Source of the DNA: an uncultured Methanoregula sp.
GTDB taxonomy: Archaea; Halobacteriota; Methanomicrobia; Methanomicrobiales; Methanospirillaceae
Direction: 5' to 3'
Length of the DNA stretch: 64,000 nt
Assembly (NCBI RefSeq): GCF_963662735.1
Contig: NZ_OY759744.1
Coordinates: forward strand, 2,522,153 to 2,586,152
Positions 27,435 through 34,799 of the stretch are shown here, one piece after another. Below the pieces are notes generated by a model. It worked only from the letters and a program-made list of their open reading frames with translations, made no database searches and was not told where the DNA came from. Numbering within the stretch: position 1 is the first letter of the stretch; every line of letters starts with the position of its first letter. The translations under genes and the position numbers were made by a program.

Positions 27435-28403
27435 ATGGACGACAATCTGGAAAAGATGACAAAAAATCTCAGGACATTCAGCAACGAAATGGTGCAGAAC
27501 CCGTACTGGGGAATATCCACATTCTTTGGTGTGCCATACCAGCAGGAATTGAAGGACCTGGATATCGCGCTCGTGGGCGTGCCCTTTGACCTGGGCGTAA
27601 CCAACCGGGCCGGGACACGCATGGGTCCCCGGGAGCTGCGCAACCAGTCGAGGATGGTGGGCGCCTACAACCATCATACGTGCTCGACTCCCTGCGCCAC
27701 CCACCGGATTGCCGATGTGGGCGATGTGCCGTTCCGGACGGTTTATAACCTGGAGGAGTCCCTGGAGGACATTGTCGTATTCTACCGGGACCTCTCCGCA
27801 GCCGGGATCGTTCCCGTCACCGCAGGCGGGGACCACTCCATTACCTTCCCCATTCTCAAAGGTATGGCCCCAAAGGAGAAGATCGGTCTTGTCCACTTCG
27901 ATTCCCACTGCGATACAGCTCCGCCAATTCATGGAAGCGGATTTGCACACGGCTCCCCGATGCGCAATGCCGTGGAGGCCGGGCTTGTTGATCCCAAGCG
28001 CACGATCCAGATCGGGATTCGTGGATCCAGCGAACCCTTATGGCAGTTCTCCTACGACAACAACATGCGGGTCCTGCATATCGAGGAGTTTTATGAATTG
28101 GGATGGAAGAACGTGATCCGGGAGATCCGTAACCTGATGGGAGATGCACCGGTATACGTTTCCTTTGATATCGACTGCCTGGACCCGGCATTTGCCCCCG
28201 GGACCGGCACTCCGGTTGCCGGTGGCATGACAACCCTGGATGCCCTGCAGACCTTACGGGGACTCAAAGGACTCAACATCATCGGCGGCGACCTGGTGGA
28301 AGTCTCGCCTCCCTATGATCCTATGGGAATCACCGCTCTGGCCGGGGCCACGATCCTGTTCGAGATCCTCTGCCTTGCCGCAGGGTCCCCGCAGGGAAGA
28401 TAA
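27435..28403 (+). CDS. Agmatinase/arginase (ureohydrolase) family enzyme
   Basis: 322 aa from ATG 27435. Mn-binding motifs are complete: GGDHSITF, HFDSHCDTA and SFDIDCLDPAFAPGTGTP followed by VAGG. The enzyme hydrolyses a guanidino compound to urea plus an amine or amino acid; agmatine is the common substrate, but other guanidino acids are possible. The DSHCDT variant and the N-terminal extension (PYWGISTFFGVPY) resemble the guanidino-acid branch. An in-frame ATG at 27387, preceded by AAGGAGA, would add 16 residues (MLRGEFLPGPGTRGRI); the family usually does not need them. Monocistronic. In archaea this activity can feed polyamine synthesis. Confidence 0.9.
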   Translation: MDDNLEKMTKNLRTFSNEMVQNPYWGISTFFGVPYQQELKDLDIALVGVPFDLGVTNRAGTRMGPRELRNQSRMVGAYNHHTCSTPCATHRIADVGDVPFRTVYNLEESLEDIVVFYRDLSAAGIVPVTAGGDHSITFPILKGMAPKEKIGLVHFDSHCDTAPPIHGSGFAHGSPMRNAVEAGLVDPKRTIQIGIRGSSEPLWQFSYDNNMRVLHIEEFYELGWKNVIREIRNLMGDAPVYVSFDIDCLDPAFAPGTGTPVAGGMTTLDALQTLRGLKGLNIIGGDLVEVSPPYDPMGITALAGATILFEILCLAAGSPQGR

Positions 28404-28414
28404 AACCACGTCAC

Positions 28415-28453
28415 TTTTTTTTGCCCGGATCGGCATATAGAGGCTTTTTTTTT
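28415..28453 (+). terminator. Two T tracts after the agmatinase-family gene
   Basis: T8 at 28415-28422 and T9 at 28445-28453 follow the stop. Archaeal RNA polymerase terminates at such T runs, so this is a likely transcript end; no strong stem is seen. Confidence 0.5.
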
Positions 28454-28466
28454 CAGCCGGCCCGGT

Positions 28467-28504
28467 GACTGCAAAAAAAATTTCATCTAACTCAAAGGTT
28501 ATTC
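28467..28504 (+). promoter_or_regulatory. Recurrent palindromic promoter element (copy k)
   Basis: GACTGCAAAAAAAATTTCAT then CTAACTC is followed by GGTTATTC. The layout TGCAAA...TTTCA..CTAACTC-box matches copy e upstream of the homologous secreted gene (CACTCAACGC...GGTTATTC), so the two paralogs share it. Confidence 0.6.
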
Positions 28505-28584
28505 TGTTTCCCGCGAACAGATCCCTGTTATCCCTGTGGCAGGAAGATCACGCGGGAAAACCACAGACAACGGGAGAGTTCTTC

Positions 28585-29106
28585 ATGATGAAAAAAACGA
28601 GCCTGTGCATCCTCGGGCTTTTACTCCTGGGGATGTTCTGCGTGCCGGTGGCTGCTGAAACGGAACACCCGGGCTGCTGGAATTTTACGATTATCGACAG
28701 GGTTATTGCGATCAATGAGGTGAAACTCAATGGAGACGGGGACCATGGAGCCGGGCGTAACCAGAGGGTGTATGTCCCGGATTCCCTTGAACAGGTCGAG
28801 GTACAGGTGAAGGTAACCGCGGGCCCGGATACAACCCTCACGATCACGAAGGATTACATTGAAAAGCTCTGGCAGAGTGCTCCTCAGGGGCAGATCCCGG
28901 CCCTGCTCATGTGGGGGGGTTGTGCCACGTACGATGTGGATGCCGGATGGATCGATCCCCGCCCGATGGAAGCAAGCGACTATTCGGTAAACCGGATGTA
29001 TGAGGTCCATGAACACCTCAGCGAACGCGGTCTCGTGCACAAGGCGACAGGGGAAACGTACTATATGCGGTATCATAAGCTGGTCGATCGCACCGTTTCG
29101 GGCTGA
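28585..29106 (+). CDS. Secreted protein of unknown function, paralog pair member 1
   Basis: 173 aa. Signal peptide MMKKTSLCILGLLLLGMF ending near VAAE; GGGAG upstream, second ATG at 28588 equally possible. The mature part shares long blocks with the gene at 31154: QR..VPDSL, GPDTT.T.TKDYI.KL, WGG..TYDVDA and HEHL.ERGL.H. The middle block has the feel of an immunoglobulin-like or lipocalin-like beta fold. No enzyme motif seen. Both genes carry the same palindromic promoter element, so they are likely co-regulated. Confidence 0.75.
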   Translation: MMKKTSLCILGLLLLGMFCVPVAAETEHPGCWNFTIIDRVIAINEVKLNGDGDHGAGRNQRVYVPDSLEQVEVQVKVTAGPDTTLTITKDYIEKLWQSAPQGQIPALLMWGGCATYDVDAGWIDPRPMEASDYSVNRMYEVHEHLSERGLVHKATGETYYMRYHKLVDRTVSG

Positions 29107-29184
29107 CAAAAAAGCACGGGCATCCTGTCCGGGGCAATGAGGTCCTGCGGCATTCAGCTGCTGCCACCTCATGCCGATAACCGC

Positions 29185-29214
29185 AATAATTTTTTCACCC
29201 ATCGCCAGGTTTAT
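29185..29214 (+). promoter_or_regulatory. Recurrent palindromic promoter element (copy b)
   Basis: GCAATAATTTTTTCACCC then ATCGCC (to 29206), with TTTAT at 29210-29214. Lies 37 nt before the ATG of the secreted propeller-like gene. Confidence 0.65.
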
Positions 29215-29250
29215 CGAGATTCCGGTTGACTCACAATCCGGAGATACACG

Positions 29251-30405
29251 ATGCAGATAAGGAATTTTCCCTCCCTTTTTTTTCTTCTGGCACTGAATGT
29301 AATTCTGATCGCATGCCTTGCCACACCCGCGCTCGCAGCGGCGCCCCCGGCAAGCTGGCAGGTATCCACGGTTTCAGAAGATATCAGGTATTACCCCTTC
29401 GCCTCCGTGGCTTTCGATACGAACAGTGTGCCGCATGTTGCCTATCGTGACAACGTCACCCGCACCATCCGGCATGCCTGGCAATCCGGCGGAACATGGA
29501 CCACAGAAAAGATCGGTCCTTCAGCCGGTACGTTTTCAACAGCAATCGCGTTCACCCCCGATGGGAACCCGGCCACCAGTTACGGTGACGGCCTGTTCTT
29601 CGGGAACCTGATGTTTGCCCGGAAGAGCGGGGATTCGTGGACAAACACCATTGTCGCCCGCGGTACGATGGCAGATGCCGGGCAGTTCTCTTCGCTGGCG
29701 TTCGATCAGAAGGGTAATCCCCACATCACCTACAATGACGGCCAGGTCCTTGCCTCCCTGTACTATGCAAGCCTGAATACTACCACTGGCGAATGGGCGT
29801 ACTCGCTGATTGATGATGACGGCGCCTACACCGGTGATGCCGGGTACTCGTCGTCGCTGAAGATCGATGCCTCTGGCCACCCGCATGTCGCTTACATCTC
29901 GGACGAACCCTGGGGCCTGCGGTACGCAACTTCGCAGGATGGGGTGAACTGGACGATCACGAAACTGGACGAACTGGATCGCATGAACTTCTTCTCCCGG
30001 ACCTACACGGGATTGTCACTGGCCTTGGACTCCCGGGGATACCCGCATATCAGCTACTATAACCAGACAACCACGGATAGCACCCCCTCCCTGCTCCAGT
30101 ACCAGTCATGGAACGGGGCTGCCTGGAACCGCGAGACCGTTACCATCCTTTCCAAGCGGGACTTTACAACCTCCCTTGCGATCGATGCACAGGATGTCCC
30201 GCACATCGCCTATTGCGATGTTGCGGCAAAATCGCTGAACTATGCCACCCGGTCGTCATCAGGAACCTGGGACAGCCAGAACGTAGTCCAGGGAACACAT
30301 CTTCTCCGCATGCCCTCGCTTGCGCCCGATGTGGCCGGCAGCCCCGGTATTGTCTATTACGATCCAACCGGCCACTCGCTGAAGTTCGCGAAAGGCATAG
30401 TATGA
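29251..30405 (+). CDS. Secreted beta-propeller-like repeat protein
   Basis: 384 aa with a signal peptide (LFFLLALNVILIACLATPALA). About six to seven repeats of around 50 residues follow, each with the core S.A.D..G.PH..Y (SVAFDTNSVPHVAYRD, SLAFDQKGNPHITYND, SLKIDASGHPHVAYIS, LALDSRGYPHISYYN, SLAIDAQDVPHIAYCD) and then a strand with a Trp (GGTWTTEKIG). This is typical of sialidase- or lectin-like propellers that bind surface glycans or proteins. No catalytic Asp-box set is evident. CCGGAG precedes the ATG. Confidence 0.8.
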   Translation: MQIRNFPSLFFLLALNVILIACLATPALAAAPPASWQVSTVSEDIRYYPFASVAFDTNSVPHVAYRDNVTRTIRHAWQSGGTWTTEKIGPSAGTFSTAIAFTPDGNPATSYGDGLFFGNLMFARKSGDSWTNTIVARGTMADAGQFSSLAFDQKGNPHITYNDGQVLASLYYASLNTTTGEWAYSLIDDDGAYTGDAGYSSSLKIDASGHPHVAYISDEPWGLRYATSQDGVNWTITKLDELDRMNFFSRTYTGLSLALDSRGYPHISYYNQTTTDSTPSLLQYQSWNGAAWNRETVTILSKRDFTTSLAIDAQDVPHIAYCDVAAKSLNYATRSSSGTWDSQNVVQGTHLLRMPSLAPDVAGSPGIVYYDPTGHSLKFAKGIV

Positions 30406-30483
30406 CCGGGAACCCCGCTCCGGGGGGGAATCAAACTATTTTTCCCCCACGTCCGCATTTACCCGGCACGGTAAATAAAAAAT

Positions 30484-30510
30484 AATTTTCACTTATCGCA
30501 ACCCGTTTAT
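30484..30510 (+). promoter_or_regulatory. Recurrent palindromic promoter element (copy c)
   Basis: AATTTTCACTTATCGCA followed by TTTAT at 30506-30510. The expected transcript start (about 25 nt on) falls at the GTG of the next gene, giving a near-leaderless message. Confidence 0.65.
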
Positions 30511-30536
30511 CCTCCGGACGTCAAGATCGGTATCAG

Positions 30537-30812
30537 GTGTTTCCCCTGTCACAACCAGAACGTTCCCCGCTCGCCCGTCTCGTGCTCTTCATGATCTGTT
30601 TAGCGATCACCGGTTCAGCCGTTGCTGTCGTTCACTATTATGCCGTCGACCTGCCGGCGCAGGCCGCACTTCATGCACCCAATAATGATCACTCACCGAA
30701 CCGGGGGACCTGCACCCAGGAGAACATTGCCCTGTGCGAGAAAGGCTGCACGGGGCCTGACAAGGTCCTGGACCTGTCCTGTTACGAACTCTGTGTTGAG
30801 TCCATCTGCTGA
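30537..30812 (+). CDS. Small secreted Cys-rich protein
   Basis: 91 aa with GTG start at 30537, chosen because the promoter element c places transcription start next to it. An N-terminal TM/signal helix (LARLVLFMICLAITGSAVAV) is followed by a short Pro/His linker and a compact segment with six Cys (CTQ, LCEKGC, SCYEL, LCVESIC) that could form three disulfides outside the cell. No known knottin family is recognised. Secreted and probably disulfide-stabilised; role unknown. Confidence 0.6.
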   Translation: MFPLSQPERSPLARLVLFMICLAITGSAVAVVHYYAVDLPAQAALHAPNNDHSPNRGTCTQENIALCEKGCTGPDKVLDLSCYELCVESIC

Positions 30813-30873
30813 CCCGGGCAGATCCCTCTTTTTGCAACCCGACTCCGCAACCGGTGTGAACGTGCAATAACCG

Positions 30874-30907
30874 CCCCAGTTTTTTTCCCTCATCGCCAGC
30901 GATAATA
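30874..30907 (+). promoter_or_regulatory. Recurrent promoter element (copy d, diverged)
   Basis: TTTTTCCCTCATCGCC (30881-30896) followed by GATAATA (30901-30907). The CAC of the core is CCC here and the left arm is weaker. A leaderless ATG (30933) lies at the expected distance. Confidence 0.5.
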
Positions 30908-30932
30908 TGCCGCACGGAAGAAGAATTCCCGG

Positions 30933-31052
30933 ATGAACGTTACGGAAGATGCCTGGCACGACGAGCAGGATCCCGCAACTCCGCAAGACCCTGCCCCAGG
31001 CCGTCGGCATCGACAGCAAATGCAGCGCCGGCACCATCGGCCCCGGCATTAA
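30933..31052 (+). CDS. Possible 39-aa peptide behind promoter copy d
   Basis: ATG sits about 26 nt after the TATA-like box. The peptide is acidic then very basic (NVTEDAWHDEQDP, then QQMQRRHHRPRH), of low complexity. Listed only because of its promoter; the rest of 30813-31153 contains nothing recognised, and the ORF may be a remnant. Confidence 0.25.
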   Translation: MNVTEDAWHDEQDPATPQDPAPGRRHRQQMQRRHHRPRH

Positions 31053-31153
31053 CAGTGGTCGTAAACGTACCGGGGGGAAAGGGCTCCCCGGCCTGCACGC
31101 ATCGGATGCGCGAAGGACAGGGATAAAAAAAAGGGAAGGGTTCACCCATTCAC

Positions 31154-31747
31154 TCAGGCTGTCACATGGCGGTAGTAAAACCGATCATTAAAGTCCACAA
31201 CGTGCTGGTAATCGGGGTCGTTGTTGTGGATCAGACCGCGTTCCACCAGGTGTTCATGGATAGTAACGACTAATACCATCGTGTTCATGACATTGCCATT
31301 GGATATCGCGCTTCCCCCGCAGGCATCCACATCATAGGTCCATGGCCCCCCCCAGGCATAGATCGTGGGGGCTTCGTTCGGTTTCGCCTTCCGGAGCTTG
31401 TCGATATAATCCTTTGTTACGGTAATCGTGGTATCGGGACCACCGGTGACCACAAACGTTACGTTGACCTTATTGAGCGAGTCCGGGACAATCACCCTCT
31501 GGTAATACCCGTCACGAGTCCAGCCATTCTCATCGCTCTGGCCATTGATGTTTATAACTGTTTTCCCGGTAATATAGGATACCAGGTAAAAACTCCAGGT
31601 GCCGGTATAATCACATCGGTCCCAGATGTAATGATCGGTAAACAAACATCCGGGATCGGTATAAGATCCGGCAGCGAGTGCCGCCGGTATGCAGAGCATG
31701 ATGGCAAGCAGGATTCCAAGAAAGCACATTCCTGTTCTTTGTATCAT
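31154..31747 (-). CDS. Secreted protein of unknown function, paralog pair member 2
   Basis: 197 aa. Signal peptide (MIQRTGMCFLGILLAIMLCI...ALAA). Homologous over most of its length to the gene at 28585, with the same QR.IVPDSL, GGPDTTITVTKDYIDKL, WGG.WTYDVDA and TIHEHLVERGLIH blocks, plus an N-terminal insert with three Cys (GCLF, DRCDY). The conserved HEHL could be metal-binding, but no protease motif is complete. The promoter element e lies about 180 nt upstream. Confidence 0.75.
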   Translation of the reverse strand: MIQRTGMCFLGILLAIMLCIPAALAAGSYTDPGCLFTDHYIWDRCDYTGTWSFYLVSYITGKTVININGQSDENGWTRDGYYQRVIVPDSLNKVNVTFVVTGGPDTTITVTKDYIDKLRKAKPNEAPTIYAWGGPWTYDVDACGGSAISNGNVMNTMVLVVTIHEHLVERGLIHNNDPDYQHVVDFNDRFYYRHVTA

Positions 31748-31926
31748 TTGTAAGACCCTCTGTTATCTGGTGTACCCGCTCTTACCCAATCCGGGCGCGG
31801 GGGTATCTCCGGGTATCGACAGATTACCCGTCCGGCGACCCTGCCCAATCCTGTGGGCATAAAACCCCCTTACTCGAGCGGGACAGTCTGCCGTTTGGAG
31901 ATTACTCCCATTTTTCGTCGTAAAAA

Positions 31927-31962
31927 GAATAACCATTGCGTTGAGTGAAAAATTATTTTCAC
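31927..31962 (-). promoter_or_regulatory. Recurrent palindromic promoter element (copy e)
   Basis: The plus strand shows GTGAAAA-ATTA-TTTTCAC (31945-31962), a perfect 7-bp inverted repeat. On the minus strand TTTTCACTCAACGC leads to GGTTATTC (31927-31934). Best view of the two-fold symmetry. About 180-nt leader to the gene at 31747. Confidence 0.65.
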
Positions 31963-32155
31963 TGCATTCCCGGGCATGCATATCCGGGGAACGCCGTGGA
32001 CGGCGCAGGCTGTCTGCTTTTGCATCAGCGTCCGGTACGGACCGCACTATCGTCGCCGGTGATGGTTCAGGCTGCCGGACTATTTCCGCAGTGAATGCAC
32101 CCGCATTCAGGCAGAAGAATGCCCCCTGGCGGATATTTGCGGAATTATCGGGTTC

Positions 32156-32242
32156 CTAAGAACACAGCATCCAGATCTGAACGCCAATTGCGGCCAGAGA
32201 CAGCGCAATGATGAAACCACAGAATATGATGAATCCTATCAT
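32156..32242 (-). CDS. 28-aa single-TM membrane peptide
   Basis: Almost the whole peptide is one TM helix (MIGFIIFCGFIIALSLAAIG, ending in QIWMLCS). AAGGAG lies 10 nt before the ATG and promoter element f lies about 50 nt upstream, so both transcription and translation signals are in place. Small membrane proteins of this type often regulate a larger membrane partner, which is not identified here. The rest of 31748-32155 holds only promoter copy e. Confidence 0.55.
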   Translation of the reverse strand: MIGFIIFCGFIIALSLAAIGVQIWMLCS

Positions 32243-32287
32243 GAAGTACACTCCTTTTTACGAAGAAGTGATTCTCTATCCGGTTTC

Positions 32288-32323
32288 CATAAATGCAGCG
32301 ATAAGTGAAAAAAAATTTTCAGA
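32288..32323 (-). promoter_or_regulatory. Recurrent palindromic promoter element (copy f)
   Basis: Minus strand TCTGAAAATT then TTTTTTCACTTATCGC leads to GCATTTATGG (32288-32296). Arms GTGAAAA and TTTTCA(G) form an inverted repeat. Points to the 28-aa membrane peptide. Confidence 0.65.
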
Positions 32324-32553
32324 TATCCCGCCTGCCGGGCCGGTTTGCGCCGGGTTCTGCAGTGCGGCACGGGTCGCCGGGGCATATCTGTCCGGGACCG
32401 GCAGGTAACGGGAAGACAGAAGGCCGGATACCGGTTCAGATGCGAAAATTTCAAAGGAGCGTATCCCCCGATTGCCCGGTACCAGCCTCCGGGAAAAACC
32501 GGCCCGATCACCGCAAAAAAAATCCCTGTACCCTTGGGTTCCCTGGTGCATTG

Positions 32554-32591
32554 GGTGAAAAAATTCCTTCACTTAAAACCAGAGATTTTTA
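32554..32591 (+). promoter_or_regulatory. Recurrent palindromic promoter element (copy j, diverged)
   Basis: GGTGAAAAAATTCCTTCACTT has the two arms GTGAA and TTCAC, followed by an A/T box (AGAGATTTTTA, 32581-32591). It lies about 50 nt before the TIM-barrel gene. Confidence 0.45.
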
Positions 32592-32639
32592 CCTATCTGT
32601 CAGCATATCTTACCGGGTATTGCCAGCAGGAACACCGAG

Positions 32640-33647
32640 ATGCAACAAGTACTGAGTGTACCGGAAGACAGGGTCAGCAGGAACCATCTCCGGCACAGCT
32701 GGGACGTGGTCAGGTCATTTATTCGGGCAGAAGGGCTGGACGGGATCGAGCTCGTCCTCGGGAATCGTTGTGGAGAAGTGCCGGTTCCGGACAATCTCGT
32801 AAAAACCGTTCACCTGCCGATATGGCCCGGCTGGATCCGGCCCTGGAAAGAACCGCAGTCAATCCCTGCCGGCGGCGATCCCGCTGAGATAGCAGCGCAT
32901 TATGGAGCAGGAACACCGGAAAACCTCATGAAACGGTTCAGCCGGAACCTGGCACGGGCGAAAGCGTACCGGGCAGCCTATGCCGTTGTCCATGCCAGCC
33001 ATCACGAACCGGGAGAAACCGGGGCGCAGCCCGGCCGGTACCTGCCACGGGAAATCCTGGCAGCCACCGCTTCGTTTGCCAATACACTGGCATCCCGCTC
33101 TTCCGGTGGCGAACCCCCGGTCACCCTTGCGTTTGAGAACCTCGGATCCTCCGGCCTCACCTTCCTTTCCCCACAGGATACCGAATATTTCACCGGCCTC
33201 CTCACATTCAACAACTGGATCTTTGTCCTGGATACCGGCCACCTGATGAACGCACTCCAGGCGGAAAACGAGCGCGAGGGAGTCCGGGACGTTATCCGGG
33301 TAATCGGCCGGTTGCCGAAAGAAGCGAAAACGCGGATCCGTGCTGTTCACTTCCATTGCAGCACCTCCGGGAGGTGGCAGGGAAGGCATCATCCCCCGGA
33401 ACGCCCCGTAATGACCTGGCAGGAGAGAGCCCGGGCCCGATCGGACCACCACCGGAGTATCGATGAACACCGCCCGTTCTCGGATCCCGCCTGCCGGAAG
33501 ATTGTTGCAATGATCCGCCCGGAATTCCTGGTCCACGAATTCGTGGCGAACACTCCCGAGGCCATGCAGGCTGCCCTGCGGCAGCAGAGAGCACTCATCG
33601 GGAAGCCCGGGTCCACCGCAGCCGGGGGTTCTCCCCCCGGCGATTAA
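32640..33647 (+). CDS. Xylose-isomerase-like TIM-barrel protein
   Basis: 335 aa. Motifs of the sugar phosphate isomerase/epimerase and endonuclease IV-like barrel appear at strand ends: GLDGIELVLGN, AYAVVHASHHEPGE, VTLAFENLGSS, IFVLDTGHLMNA (Asp-x-Gly-His) and RAVHFHCSTSG, and a final Glu in FLVHEFV. The His/Glu/Asp set suits a metal site. Substrate could be a sugar or an abasic DNA site; without a neighbour to decide, I leave it open. A diverged promoter element lies upstream. The Pro/Gly-rich C-terminal tail seems dispensable. Confidence 0.75.
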   Translation: MQQVLSVPEDRVSRNHLRHSWDVVRSFIRAEGLDGIELVLGNRCGEVPVPDNLVKTVHLPIWPGWIRPWKEPQSIPAGGDPAEIAAHYGAGTPENLMKRFSRNLARAKAYRAAYAVVHASHHEPGETGAQPGRYLPREILAATASFANTLASRSSGGEPPVTLAFENLGSSGLTFLSPQDTEYFTGLLTFNNWIFVLDTGHLMNALQAENEREGVRDVIRVIGRLPKEAKTRIRAVHFHCSTSGRWQGRHHPPERPVMTWQERARARSDHHRSIDEHRPFSDPACRKIVAMIRPEFLVHEFVANTPEAMQAALRQQRALIGKPGSTAAGGSPPGD

Positions 33648-33656
33648 GAAAGATCT

Positions 33657-34670
33657 TTACCCGTTGTCCGGTTCTTTGCGTTCCTCCGCCCGGGCGAACC
33701 CGGCCCTCCGGGCAACCAGGGGTACGCAGCAGGTCAGCCAGAATAAAACCACGGCCATCGAGACCACGGTGAGGGCAGAATCAATGGGATCCGGAAAGTT
33801 GCATGCCTCCCGGGCCGTTGTGATGATCCACCATACGGCGAGCGTTGAACCCGTGCCTGCGAGGATCACTGCACCTTTCTGCCAGAGCCCCTCCGGCGGC
33901 TCCCACCCGCCCCGCGAGAGGAGCACCTCGTAGCCGGCAAGGCTCCCGAGGATGATGCCCGCTACCCCCCAGGCGTACCGGATGGCGACCGGGTCAATCG
34001 CGTAGCCGGTCTGCTGGAATGCGGTCGCAGCCCAGGATGCCGGGAGTTCCCAGCCCGCGAGCGCGAGATACGGGGGGATAACGAGGATGATGGGGAGCGC
34101 TGCGAGCAGGAGGATCCCGATCCAGCGGCCGGGCCGGGACAGACCGTCCGCATATGCCGCCACCCGGGGTTCGGCAAACAGGAAGAGGACGAGGAGCAGG
34201 AATCCGAAGATGAGACCTCCGGCCACGTCCTGCACGAAGTGGATGCCGCCGACGATCCGTACCAGGCAGGTGGTGACGAGCAGGAGGGCACACACCACGA
34301 CAACCCACCAGCGCCGGACCACCGCTGCGATGTACCCGTACATTGCTGCACCGTACATCGCGGCTCCCGACGGGAACCCGAACGAAGGGTGCGAGGTAAA
34401 TATTTTGACATCCAGCGAGATCCAGTACGGGCGCGGGAGGTGCCAGGCGAGTTTCAGCGCCTCGTTAAGCCCTCCCGTAACTCCGACCAGCACAGCAAGC
34501 CGGACACCGTGGCGGGGGTGAAACCCAAGGTACAGGACCGCGATAAGGAGCAGGTACCACTGCGTGGAATCGAGCAGTACGCCCGGCACGGCAAGGAGCG
34601 TCAGCGTGGGGGAGATATGCTGGGCTGCGATATTGATCGCGGGGTCGAGCGGCATGCCGAGTACGTCCAT
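33657..34670 (-). CDS. PAP2-superfamily membrane protein with altered PSGH motif
   Basis: 337 aa from ATG 34670, which follows TTTATATATTC (about 34690) at a leaderless distance. About nine TM helices. Motif 1 KLAWHLPRP and motif 3 RIVGGIHFVQD (Arg, His, Asp) of lipid phosphate phosphatases are present. Motif 2 reads GFPSGAAMYG instead of PSGH, so the usual acid His is missing; a direct AAMYG repeat follows. The C-terminal half has four more TM helices unrelated to PAP2. It may act on isoprenyl phosphates, or have lost activity. Confidence 0.8.
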   Translation of the reverse strand: MDVLGMPLDPAINIAAQHISPTLTLLAVPGVLLDSTQWYLLLIAVLYLGFHPRHGVRLAVLVGVTGGLNEALKLAWHLPRPYWISLDVKIFTSHPSFGFPSGAAMYGAAMYGYIAAVVRRWWVVVVCALLLVTTCLVRIVGGIHFVQDVAGGLIFGFLLLVLFLFAEPRVAAYADGLSRPGRWIGILLLAALPIILVIPPYLALAGWELPASWAATAFQQTGYAIDPVAIRYAWGVAGIILGSLAGYEVLLSRGGWEPPEGLWQKGAVILAGTGSTLAVWWIITTAREACNFPDPIDSALTVVSMAVVLFWLTCCVPLVARRAGFARAEERKEPDNG

Positions 34671-34799
34671 TTGGAATTCTGTAGGGAAAAAGAATATATA
34701 AACCATTCAATTTCTTTCTCCCGGATTCCCGCACGGATCCGGGTCGGCAACCCGGGGGTCAATCCCGGTCCCGGCAGTCTGAAACCGCTGAGAGGAGTG

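Noticed and set aside
31154..31747. Zinc protease from the HEHL motif
   Set aside because: HExxH needs a second His three residues on (HEHLV has none there), and the paralog keeps the same non-matching pattern.
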